DNA from: a bacterium
Lineage (GTDB): Bacteria; Cyanobacteriota; Vampirovibrionia; Obscuribacterales; Obscuribacteraceae
Direction of reading: 5' to 3'
Assembly (NCBI GenBank): GCA_030431355.1
Contig: JAUIJG010000274.1
Span: forward strand, 1-7,312
Length of the DNA: 7,312 nt
A model generated the notes under the pieces. It was not told the DNA's origin, ran no database searches, and was given only the letters and a program-made list of their open reading frames with translations. The position numbers and the translations under genes are program-made. Positions 1-5,346 of this stretch are shown here, in pieces; position 1 is the stretch's first letter; every line of letters starts with the position of its first letter.

Positions 1-20
1 AATAGTGACCGACGACCACC

Positions 21-25
21 TGGAG
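21..25 (+). promoter_or_regulatory. Shine-Dalgarno site of the SpoIIAA-like gene
   Basis: TGGAG lies seven bases before the ATG at 33. It supports that start, although upstream sequence is limited by the window edge. Confidence 0.6.
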
Positions 26-32
26 CTTAAAC

Positions 33-782
33 ATGATCGAATATAAAGAGATTCCAGAGAGCAATATAATCGAGTTCTCCATAGACGGAAAAATTGACGC
101 AGAAGACTATCACAAACTGGCAGAGAACTTTCTAAAATTCCTCGACCAGCATGGTACTGTTCGAGTCCTGAAGGAGATCAAATCTTACGAAGGCTTCGAC
201 CTGGAAATCCTCCGTGAGAAACTACTTGGCGAGCTTCTTAAACATCAAAAAGACATAAGCCACGCTGCTGTGGTCACGGATGAAGAGTGGGTTCATCAGA
301 TAAGTAAGTTCTTCGCCCCAGCTTTCCACTGCAAAACTCGCTTCTACAAATTGAATGAAAAAGAGAAAGCTCTTGACTGGCTCAGGTCTGCAAAAACAGA
401 CTCCATCGAGGTAACATCAGACAGCAAAGACAACTTGATGGTATTCAAGGTCAGTGACAAATTAACCCATGAAGATTACCAGAGAACTCTGATTCCGACT
501 CTCGAATCTGTCATAAAAGAATGCGGACGAGCTAGATTACTGATTGATTTCGGAAAAGAATTTCATGGAATCGAACCAGCAGCCATGTGGGATGACACCA
601 AATTCGGCATCAAGCATAGAACCGACTTTGAGAAGATCGCTATCGTAGGCGGACCAAGCTGGTCAACCTGGGCAGCCAGGCTCGGTGAAGCCATGATGCC
701 CTGCGAGGTTATTTCATTTTCCAGCGAAGAGTACGAAAAAGCCCTGGATTGGATCAATCAGCCTGTGGGCTCAGCGGTATAA
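33..782 (+). CDS. Tandem SpoIIAA-like (STAS-related) domain protein
   Basis: A 249-residue soluble protein with no signal peptide or membrane segment. It consists of two copies of the SpoIIAA-like/STAS-related fold, at about residues 1-118 and 125-245. The second copy is the more typical: DKLTHEDY (142-149), a strand RLLIDF (168-173), FHGIEP (178-182), MWDDTKFGIKH (185-195) and KIAIVGG (201-207). The first copy shows matching pieces in the same order: GKIDAEDY (19-26), VRVLKEI (43-49) and HAAVVTD (77-83). Both copies end in the same string, EKALDW, at 111-116 and 235-240. The family is known from single-domain cytoplasmic proteins of mostly unknown role, some linked to membranes or stress; a specific function cannot be given. 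The start is set by TGGAG at 21-25, seven bases before the ATG. The gene is tail to tail with the next one, 17 bp between stop codons. The promoter lies outside the window. Confidence 0.85.
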   Translation: MIEYKEIPESNIIEFSIDGKIDAEDYHKLAENFLKFLDQHGTVRVLKEIKSYEGFDLEILREKLLGELLKHQKDISHAAVVTDEEWVHQISKFFAPAFHCKTRFYKLNEKEKALDWLRSAKTDSIEVTSDSKDNLMVFKVSDKLTHEDYQRTLIPTLESVIKECGRARLLIDFGKEFHGIEPAAMWDDTKFGIKHRTDFEKIAIVGGPSWSTWAARLGEAMMPCEVISFSSEEYEKALDWINQPVGSAV

Positions 783-799
783 AATTCAAACTATCCGAA

Positions 800-1051
800 C
801 TATTTAGACAGTCGTTCCAGGGCATACCCGAACAACGGGTTGCCCACGGAATCCGGCACCGTATTTACTCGCCGAGAATTGCGTAAAATACTGTAGTCCA
901 CAGAATTTGGAGCGCTGGACTCAATCTCAGTGGCCAACTCCATCTCCCGCTCAAGAGTATCGTGGTCTATCTTCAAACCAAAAAACATCATCATCGCGGC
1001 GGTCTCAACCACCACAATCGTAAAAACCATCTCCTTATCAAAACGCGGCAT
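800..1051 (-). CDS. Small protein with hydrophobic N-terminus, unknown function
   Basis: An 83-residue protein that I do not recognise. The start at 1051 is chosen because AGGAGG (minus strand, 1058-1063) stands six T residues before the ATG, the best ribosome binding site in the window. A longer reading from TTG at 1093 would place this site inside the gene. Residues 8-27 are strongly hydrophobic (VFTIVVV, then AAMMMFFGL), interrupted by Glu16. This could be one membrane helix with a buried acid, or an amphipathic membrane-attached helix. Residues 28-48 are acidic and helix-prone (DHDTLEREMELATEIE). The rest is polar and ends NPLFGYALERLSK. There is no signal peptidase site and no cysteine. 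It stands alone on its strand, with its own leader and a possible promoter at 1115-1143. A small inner-membrane or membrane-associated protein is the best inference. Confidence 0.72.
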   Translation of the reverse strand: MPRFDKEMVFTIVVVETAAMMMFFGLKIDHDTLEREMELATEIESSAPNSVDYSILRNSRRVNTVPDSVGNPLFGYALERLSK

Positions 1052-1057
1052 AAAAAA

Positions 1058-1063
1058 CCTCCT
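1058..1063 (-). promoter_or_regulatory. Strong Shine-Dalgarno site AGGAGG
   Basis: On the minus strand, AGGAGG followed by six T residues and ATG at 1051. It matches the anti-SD core fully at good spacing. This decides the start of the small hydrophobic protein and argues that the frame is translated. Confidence 0.85.
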
Positions 1064-1082
1064 GGTCTCCTTTGTAGAACAT

Positions 1083-1129
1083 TCACGGTTCAAGAGAGAT
1101 AGTAAGGCCTGCTTGTTATAGAACCGTGA
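1083..1129 (-). repeat. 9-bp inverted repeat in the leader of the small gene
   Basis: TCACGGTTC (1083-1091) and GAACCGTGA (1121-1129) are perfect reverse complements separated by 29 bases. The dyad lies 32-78 bases upstream of the small gene's ATG. It could be an operator, or an RNA stem with a large loop in the 5' leader. There is no U-tract on either side, so it is not an intrinsic terminator. A dyad with this arm length and loose spacing is expected about once by chance in a window of this size, so its position is the main argument. Confidence 0.4.
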
Positions 1130-1143
1130 TCAAAAGCTACTAA
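1115..1143 (-). promoter_or_regulatory. Possible promoter of the small hydrophobic protein gene
   Basis: On the minus strand, TATAAC (1115-1120) matches five of six positions of a sigma-70 -10 element. Seventeen bases upstream, TTAGTA (1138-1143) matches only three of six positions of a -35 element. The -10 abuts one arm of the 9-bp inverted repeat. This is a weak candidate, supported mainly by its location. Confidence 0.25.
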
Positions 1144-1182
1144 GTAAAAATATGATGCAAGGCAAGCACAGGCGATGGAGAG

Positions 1183-1211
1183 TTGACAAAAGGGAAGCAA
1201 CCGTTTAGACT
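1183..1211 (+). promoter_or_regulatory. Probable sigma-70 promoter for the FMN reductase gene
   Basis: A perfect -35 hexamer TTGACA (1183-1188) is followed after 17 bases by TAGACT (1206-1211), a four-of-six match to the -10 consensus. Transcription would start near 1217, giving a leader of about 68 bases before the ATG at 1285. An inverted repeat (1203-1221) covers the -10 and the presumed start point. Confidence 0.5.
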
Positions 1212-1221
1212 TATTCTAAAC
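1203..1221 (+). promoter_or_regulatory. Inverted repeat over the -10 region, possible operator
   Basis: GTTTAGA (1203-1209) and TCTAAAC (1215-1221) are perfect reverse complements around a five-base centre. With a two-base offset, CC (1201-1202) and GG (1224-1225) extend the symmetry. A dyad at this place would let a dimeric repressor block RNA polymerase. A few such 7-bp dyads are expected by chance in the window, so the support comes from its overlap with the promoter. Confidence 0.4.
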
Positions 1222-1269
1222 TTGGATTTATTCCACATTGCCTCGATCACCCATTCAATCCCTACATAT

Positions 1270-1274
1270 AAGGA
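1270..1274 (+). promoter_or_regulatory. Shine-Dalgarno site of the FMN reductase gene
   Basis: AAGGA lies ten bases before the ATG at 1285. It supports this start over an in-frame TTG at 1183, which falls inside the -35 element and would add 34 residues not typical of the family. Confidence 0.6.
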
Positions 1275-1284
1275 AACAGGCAAA

Positions 1285-1818
1285 ATGAAGACAAATATTC
1301 TGGTAATCAGTACCAGCCTCAATGGCGAAAGCAAAAGCAGAATCATGGCAGACGAATCTTTCAAACTCCTGGAAAAATCCACTAATTGTCAGTGGCTTGA
1401 TTTGAAAGAATATGACCTACCCTTTTGTGACGGCGATAGCGCCTACGGCCACCAGGACCTGCCAAGGGTTAAATCCATGGTTGAGAAAGCCGATGGAATT
1501 ATTATGGCTATACCAATCTATAACTATGCTTCCGGAGCCATGGCAAAAAATTTCATCGAGCTTACCGGTAGAGCCTGGACCGAGAAAACAGTGGGATTCC
1601 TCTGCGCCGCAGGAGGGCGCTCCAGCTATATGTCGGTAATGGGCCTGGCAAACAGCCTGATGCTAGACTTCCGCTGCATGATTGTTCCCTCCTTTGTTTA
1701 CGCCGACCGTGATGCTTTCAAAAACACAAAGATAGTGGACGAATCCGTAAGAGAGAGAATAGAGGAGCTCAATAAGCAGATAATTAGAGTGGCTACTGCC
1801 CTCAAAAAAGTGGCTTAG
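1285..1818 (+). CDS. NADPH-dependent FMN reductase-like flavoprotein
   Basis: A 177-residue cytoplasmic protein with the flavodoxin-like fold of the NADPH-dependent FMN reductase/azoreductase family, which binds FMN and uses NAD(P)H to reduce flavin, quinones, azo compounds or metals. The first strand, NILVIST (4-10), leads into the FMN phosphate loop STSLNGESKS (9-18). A second flavin contact region is AIPIYNYASGAMAKNFIEL (75-93), in which the family's usual P-x-YN pattern is present as PIYN (77-80). The third is CAAGGRSS (107-114), matching the glycine-rich loop after strand 4. The length is normal for the family. The start is the ATG preceded by AAGGA. The gene is first in a plus-strand run and is followed after 41 bases by the Spy-like gene. 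The substrate cannot be told from sequence. A dyad over its promoter suggests it may be induced by a small molecule or redox signal, but no regulator gene lies beside it. Confidence 0.88.
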   Translation: MKTNILVISTSLNGESKSRIMADESFKLLEKSTNCQWLDLKEYDLPFCDGDSAYGHQDLPRVKSMVEKADGIIMAIPIYNYASGAMAKNFIELTGRAWTEKTVGFLCAAGGRSSYMSVMGLANSLMLDFRCMIVPSFVYADRDAFKNTKIVDESVRERIEELNKQIIRVATALKKVA

Positions 1819-1859
1819 ATCTGGCATAATCAGAAGATTCACTTTTCGGAATTTGTTTC

Positions 1860-2474
1860 ATGAAATCGACTAACTGCCTTTTCGCGCTAATTGCTCTTTT
1901 GATGGTTCAGGCTGTCCCAGCCGATGCCCAGAACAGTTCACATGACCGATTCATCGCCCGTAGATATGGTTCGGAGTCGAACTCAGACAGGCGGCCGTCC
2001 TTTTTCTCCAGGACAAACTTGTCGGATGAACAGCTGGAAAAACTTGTCGATCGTAAAAATCAGTACGAAAAGGAGATAGCACAGGACAAAGCCTTACTCC
2101 GGGTCGATTATAGAAATCTGTTCAACATGCTCACTAAACCGGAAGTTAACAGGAAAGAAGCAATGAAACTGCATGCCGACTTGCTGCAGAGAAAAGAGAG
2201 AATTTCAAAATCGCGTATCGACTGCTTCCTTGACTCCTGGCAGATGCTGAACGACGAGCAAAGGAAAGACTTGCGACGCAGTGTTCTGGAACGCCAGTTG
2301 AAGAAGAAGAGCTGGCATCACAGAAATGCAAACCCTGATCAGAAGAAAGCGGAAGTCTCCTCGTCGACCACCATGAAACAAGATGAGCAAACAGAAAAAG
2401 TGGCGGACAACGATGCACCTGGACTTCCTACAGCAGAGCAATTCCTCATGATGCTTGCCGAAGAAGAAGACTGA
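1860..2474 (+). CDS. Secreted Spy/CpxP-like periplasmic protein
   Basis: A 204-residue protein with a Sec signal peptide: basic start, hydrophobic core CLFALIALLMVQA (6-18), and a likely cleavage after ADA (21-23). The mature part is helical and highly charged. LSDEQ (54-58) and LNDEQ (130-134) resemble the paired LTxxQ motifs of the Spy/CpxP family, whose members are periplasmic chaperones or envelope-stress and metal-response proteins. Between them lies a long helical stretch with many K, E and R residues. The family match is by pattern only; such proteins diverge quickly. The C-terminal 50 residues are low-complexity, polar and acidic, ending in EEED. There is one cysteine in the mature chain (Cys122). 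No strong Shine-Dalgarno precedes the ATG, only CGGA at 1847-1850. It is 41 bases after the FMN reductase gene and its end overlaps the possible start of the TPR gene, so it may belong to one operon. Confidence 0.75.
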   Translation: MKSTNCLFALIALLMVQAVPADAQNSSHDRFIARRYGSESNSDRRPSFFSRTNLSDEQLEKLVDRKNQYEKEIAQDKALLRVDYRNLFNMLTKPEVNRKEAMKLHADLLQRKERISKSRIDCFLDSWQMLNDEQRKDLRRSVLERQLKKKSWHHRNANPDQKKAEVSSSTTMKQDEQTEKVADNDAPGLPTAEQFLMMLAEEED

Positions 2475-3462
2475 GACCACTAACGTGCTGCCACCAAAAG
2501 AAGTACCAACTGATCGAGACTATCAGGAGTATTTTAAACTGACGCTCCGGTATCAAACCCTGTGCTGGATTCGTCAGTCTACCGAAGCCTCAAAATTTTT
2601 GGTCGAGAGACAACCTCCCAATGAACACTTGTCCGAGGAAGGGAAACGCCGCATGGCACTCCTTATGACCGGTTTGGGCGGTCTAATGTATGTGCAGGAA
2701 TTCAAAAGTAGTATCGAAAATAGTGCCGGTACTCTGATTTCTGCGACGGCTTCCCAGGCTAGCGAATATCTGGATCAGTTTGAACCGGCAAAGAAAGTCA
2801 AAAGCGGAATTATTTCTGCCTTCTCTCTTTTAAACAATACTGTTCAAGAAACAATAGATAAAACCATCGCAGACTATGTTCTCCCTGCATTCGGCCTGCC
2901 GGTTCACGGCATCCCGGCAGGCAAAAGCGCAGAAGAATACATCACCATGGCAGGCAAATACGAGCAGATAGGATTGCCAGAGCCGACAAGAGAAGCTCTG
3001 AATACAGCTCTCAAATCGACGGCGATTGAGAGTCTTCAGCGTGATATTCGAGCCAAACTAAAATCAAGGGTTCCTAGAAAGCACGTGGGTCAACAGATTC
3101 ACGAAAAAATGTTGAGCGCTGCCAGATACAACCTTTTAGGAAATACAAACCAGGCGAGAGATATCTACCGTGACCTGATCAGCATCGAGCCTGGATTCGA
3201 ATGGCCCTATGCCTACCTGGCCACCATGGAATTGACCCGAGGAGAATTGGAGCATTGCAGAGATCTCCTCAAAAGAGGCGCCCGGGTAAATCTAGACAGC
3301 TTCAAGATTTTAGGAGCCCAGGCCAGAATGCAGCTAGCCGAATGGCGCATATTAGACCTGGAAAACACCTGTGCCAGAATGGACTACGTGGAACCTGATA
3401 GTGACTTGGCAAAGCACTTTCGCGGTATTATCCAGATTGCCCGTCAAGGCGGAATGTTATAA
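2455..3462 (+). CDS. TPR-containing cytoplasmic protein, unknown function
   Basis: Up to 335 residues, without a signal peptide. The C-terminal third carries about two to three tetratricopeptide-type helical repeats, starting near residue 219: MLSAARYNLLGNTNQARDIY, then ISIEPGFEWPYAYLATME, then LTRGELEHCRDLLKRG. The pattern of A, Y/L, G, A and a proline between repeats is typical of TPRs, which bind other proteins. Residues 85-145 are rich in small and hydrophobic residues with regular charges, and could form amphipathic helices; no known domain was recognised there. The start is uncertain. The frame is closed by TGA at 2449, so it can begin only at TTG 2455 (20-base overlap with the Spy-like gene), GTG 2485 (10 bases after that gene's stop) or CTG 2488. 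None has a clear Shine-Dalgarno, and the first in-frame ATG, at residue 66, is too late. Translation is probably coupled to the upstream gene. Confidence 0.78.
   Translation: MPKKKTETTNVLPPKEVPTDRDYQEYFKLTLRYQTLCWIRQSTEASKFLVERQPPNEHLSEEGKRRMALLMTGLGGLMYVQEFKSSIENSAGTLISATASQASEYLDQFEPAKKVKSGIISAFSLLNNTVQETIDKTIADYVLPAFGLPVHGIPAGKSAEEYITMAGKYEQIGLPEPTREALNTALKSTAIESLQRDIRAKLKSRVPRKHVGQQIHEKMLSAARYNLLGNTNQARDIYRDLISIEPGFEWPYAYLATMELTRGELEHCRDLLKRGARVNLDSFKILGAQARMQLAEWRILDLENTCARMDYVEPDSDLAKHFRGIIQIARQGGML
2894..2922 (+). repeat. GC-rich 9-bp hairpin inside the TPR gene
   Basis: GCCTGCCGG (2894-2902) and CCGGCAGGC (2914-2922) are perfect reverse complements around an 11-base loop. The RNA would form a strong stem in the middle of the coding region. 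No U-tract follows on either strand, so it is not an intrinsic terminator. About one dyad of this arm length is expected by chance in such a window. Confidence 0.45.
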
Positions 3463-3488
3463 CTTGAGGGGATTTGCGTTCTAACTTC

Positions 3489-4190
3489 CTAAGCAGGAAA
3501 GCCCACAGAGGGTCGAAGGGGGTCATTGTTATCTATAACAAGATCCGCTTTCTTAGAAGGGTTCACTTCACTTAGATAGAGCTTCTGACCGGGAATGTAT
3601 CGCCTTGAATACTTCTCCTCCACGGCGCTTCTCTCGCCGAACAAATCAAGATCTCTAACCATACCTCTCTTGAAACTGACCTCAAAGTCAACATGGAGAA
3701 ATATCTTGAAGTCCCAGAAATCAAGAATTTCCGGACGAAAGAGAAAAACGCCTTCAAAAATCAATATTGCCTCTAGGCTATCAACAGTCTCGAACTGATC
3801 ATCGACAGCCTGATTGGCTCGAAAGTCAAAACTCCTGGTCTGTACAGTAAGAGGAATATTGCCTGATTTCAGAGGCTCCAGCAAAGTCTTCTTGAGCTTG
3901 TCATAGTCAAAAGAGTCATGATAGTACCCTTCCGCGGAAAACTCGCCGCGGGCGTATCTCATCTCGGAAGGTCTATGAAAGCCATCAATCGAACTTACCA
4001 AAACCTTTCTATCGGACTTTCTTAGCTCTTCCGCCAACTCCAGGGCAAAGGTAGACTTGCCCGAGCAATCGACTCCATCAATGCCGACTATTTGAATACC
4101 AGATCGAGATCGCTGAAGATCCAATATTTTCCGGGCGCAATCTGCTATTACGCTCTCGCGCATAGTTCTTTGAAGAGAGGAGTAGATCAA
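3489..4190 (-). CDS. Uridine-kinase-like P-loop kinase
   Basis: A 233-residue cytoplasmic protein of the uridine kinase/phosphoribulokinase group of P-loop kinases, which phosphorylate small hydroxyl-bearing substrates with ATP. The Walker A loop is GVDCSGKS (39-46), after the strand IQIVGIDG. SSIDGFHRP (67-74) follows, with Asp69 as the probable catalytic or metal-binding acid, then the substrate-region pattern GYYHDSFDYD (88-97). A second hydrophobic strand, AILIFEGVFL (141-150), carries the usual EG pair. Arginines in the lid region (KRGMVRDLD, 174-182) would contact phosphates. IPGQKLYL (199-206) and LVIDNND (217-223) close the domain. Residues required for a working kinase all appear present; the true substrate is open. 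The start is TTG at 4190, overlapping the aldo/keto reductase stop as TTGA, with GGGAG at 4198-4202. An in-frame ATG at 4163 lacks a ribosome binding site. It should be co-transcribed and coupled with the reductase gene. Confidence 0.87.
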   Translation of the reverse strand: MIYSSLQRTMRESVIADCARKILDLQRSRSGIQIVGIDGVDCSGKSTFALELAEELRKSDRKVLVSSIDGFHRPSEMRYARGEFSAEGYYHDSFDYDKLKKTLLEPLKSGNIPLTVQTRSFDFRANQAVDDQFETVDSLEAILIFEGVFLFRPEILDFWDFKIFLHVDFEVSFKRGMVRDLDLFGERSAVEEKYSRRYIPGQKLYLSEVNPSKKADLVIDNNDPLRPSVGFPA

Positions 4191-5170
4191 GATTTAACTC
4201 CCGAGGGAAGCGAAGCATAGTGGCTCGCCCCATTGAGACACTCTATTGCATCTTTACTCAATTCAAGCTCTACAGCACCAAGTAGATCCGGCATCTGCTC
4301 AAGCTTACTGGCGCTTGCTATGGGGGCAGTAATGCTAGGTCTGGCAATGAGCCAGGCCAGAGCCACCTGGGCCGGGGTCACTCTATATTCTCCTGCCACC
4401 TTATACAGTGCCTCGATAATCTTCTCTCCCCGCTCATCTAAATAACGTTCAACACGCTTTCCACGAGGACTCTTATTTAAATCCTCTTTTGAGCGATACT
4501 TGCCTGTCAAAAATCCGCTTGCCAATGAGTAATAGGGAATTACTCCAATACCCGCCTCCTCACATAATCCCTCAAGCTGTGACTCATAGTCTTCTCTAGC
4601 ATAGAGATTATATTCCGGCTGCAAGCTCTCGTAACGAGCCAGGCCGTTCTTACTGCTGACCGACAATTCTTCCTGCAATCGATCCCGCTTATAATTCGAC
4701 GCTCCGATATAACGAACTTTTCCCTGTTTGATCAGCTCAGAAAAGGCATCGAGGGTCTCTTCCAAACTGGTGTCAGGATCATCATTATGGGCCTGGTAGA
4801 GATCGATACAGTCGATCTGGAGCCTCTTGAGCGAATCTTCCACGGACTTAAATATATAATCCCGGCAGAGGCTCTCCCGCCCGAGTTCGGGACTCATCTT
4901 CATACCGACTTTGGTGGCTATCAGGACTCGATCTCTTTTACCGGTGCTCTTCAACCACTCTCCTATTATGGCTTCGGACTCACCGCCTACATTGCCTGGA
5001 TGCCATACGGGATAGACATCGGCAGTATCAAGCAAATTGCATCCGGCATCGACAAAAGTATCTAGAAGGCGAAAAGCCATATTTTTGTCTGCGGTCCAGC
5101 CAAAAACATTGCAGCCGAATGATAGAGGAGTAACTTCAAGTTCGGTTTTGCCCAGTCTGCGTCTCTTCAT
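4187..5170 (-). CDS. Aldo/keto reductase
   Basis: A 327-residue NADPH-dependent oxidoreductase of the aldo/keto reductase superfamily (TIM barrel), full length for the family. All four catalytic residues are visible: Asp48 in LLDTADVY, Tyr53, Lys87 in IATKVG and His128 in YQAHNDD. The N-terminus MKRRRLGKTELEV and the S-F-G-C segment are typical of the Tas/YajO-like group that reduces aldehydes and ketones. Barrel strand motifs continue with IGASNY and LQPEYNLY, and the loop YYSLASGFLTGKYR resembles the cofactor-binding region. The C-terminal APIASASKLEQM corresponds to the nucleotide-binding segment, usually written P-x-x-G-A-S; alanine replaces the glycine here. The substrate is unknown. The ATG at 5170 is preceded by GAGG, eight bases away. 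It is the first gene of a minus-strand pair with the uridine-kinase-like gene and is transcribed divergently from the YfhO-like gene. Confidence 0.93.
   Translation of the reverse strand: MKRRRLGKTELEVTPLSFGCNVFGWTADKNMAFRLLDTFVDAGCNLLDTADVYPVWHPGNVGGESEAIIGEWLKSTGKRDRVLIATKVGMKMSPELGRESLCRDYIFKSVEDSLKRLQIDCIDLYQAHNDDPDTSLEETLDAFSELIKQGKVRYIGASNYKRDRLQEELSVSSKNGLARYESLQPEYNLYAREDYESQLEGLCEEAGIGVIPYYSLASGFLTGKYRSKEDLNKSPRGKRVERYLDERGEKIIEALYKVAGEYRVTPAQVALAWLIARPSITAPIASASKLEQMPDLLGAVELELSKDAIECLNGASHYASLPSGVKS
4198..4202 (-). promoter_or_regulatory. Shine-Dalgarno site deciding the kinase TTG start
   Basis: On the minus strand, GGGAG lies seven bases before the TTG at 4190, within the last codons of the reductase gene. 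The alternative ATG at 4163 has no such site, so the rare start TTG is preferred. Confidence 0.65.
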
Positions 5171-5178
5171 GCTTCTTA

Positions 5179-5182
5179 CCTC
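5179..5182 (-). promoter_or_regulatory. Shine-Dalgarno site of the aldo/keto reductase gene
   Basis: GAGG on the minus strand, eight bases before the ATG at 5170. A short but well-placed match that fits the family's usual N-terminus. Confidence 0.5.
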
Positions 5183-5275
5183 ATGAAACTAGCGATAGCT
5201 CAGGAAAACCTTATCCTATCAGGTGCTCCGAATCAGTTTATTAAATCAGGTCGGCTCTCTCTCCATTTTCTTTAT

Positions 5276-5288
5276 TGTCCAGTGGACA
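5276..5288. repeat. 13-bp palindrome upstream of the YfhO-like gene
   Basis: TGTCCA and TGGACA flank a single central G (5282), about 60 bases before the ATG at 5347. A second palindrome, TGCAGCTGCA, lies at 5297-5306. Both are candidate operators by position only, since symmetry of this size arises by chance a few times in a window this long. Confidence 0.3.
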
Positions 5289-5346
5289 GCAAGGGCTGCA
5301 GCTGCACAGAACTGAGGAGATTTGTAAGGTAGAGATTGAAGAAGAC

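Larger units (their letters stand above)
5171..5346. promoter_or_regulatory. Divergent control region between reductase and YfhO-like genes
   Basis: A 176-bp non-coding region that must hold the promoters for both neighbours. No convincing -35/-10 pair was found on either strand; the best minus-strand -10 candidates (TAGGAT at 5213-5218, TTTAAT at 5240-5245) lack a -35 partner. It contains three direct copies of ATCAG followed by G/T and T, at 5218, 5232 and 5245, and two short palindromes at 5276-5288 and 5297-5306. Confidence 0.45.

Noticed and set aside
1052..1093. Longer version of the small minus-strand protein starting at TTG 1093
   Set aside because: It would translate through the AGGAGG site and has no Shine-Dalgarno of its own.
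930..1121. A 63-codon plus-strand frame opposite the small hydrophobic protein gene
   Set aside because: It starts with GTG and has no ribosome binding site, while the opposite strand has AGGAGG at ideal spacing before an ATG.
1152..1208. An 18-codon frame starting ATGATG before the FMN reductase gene, as a possible leader peptide
   Set aside because: No ribosome binding site precedes it, and it overlaps the predicted promoter rather than lying downstream of the transcript start.
1802..1830. CATAAT at 1825-1830 as a separate promoter for the Spy-like gene
   Set aside because: The -10 resembles the consensus, but the partner at -35 (TCAAAA) matches only three of six positions and lies inside the preceding gene's end. 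Read-through from upstream is simpler.
2146..2480. Two minus-strand frames of about 90 codons opposite the Spy-like gene
   Set aside because: They are rich in Ser, Leu, Arg and Cys, as expected for the complement of a lysine/glutamate-rich gene, and have no ribosome binding site or family motif.
3486..3499. TTCCT-AAGC-AGGAA hairpin at the convergent end of the TPR and kinase genes, as a terminator
   Set aside because: The stem is only five A/T-containing pairs and no U-tract follows on either strand.
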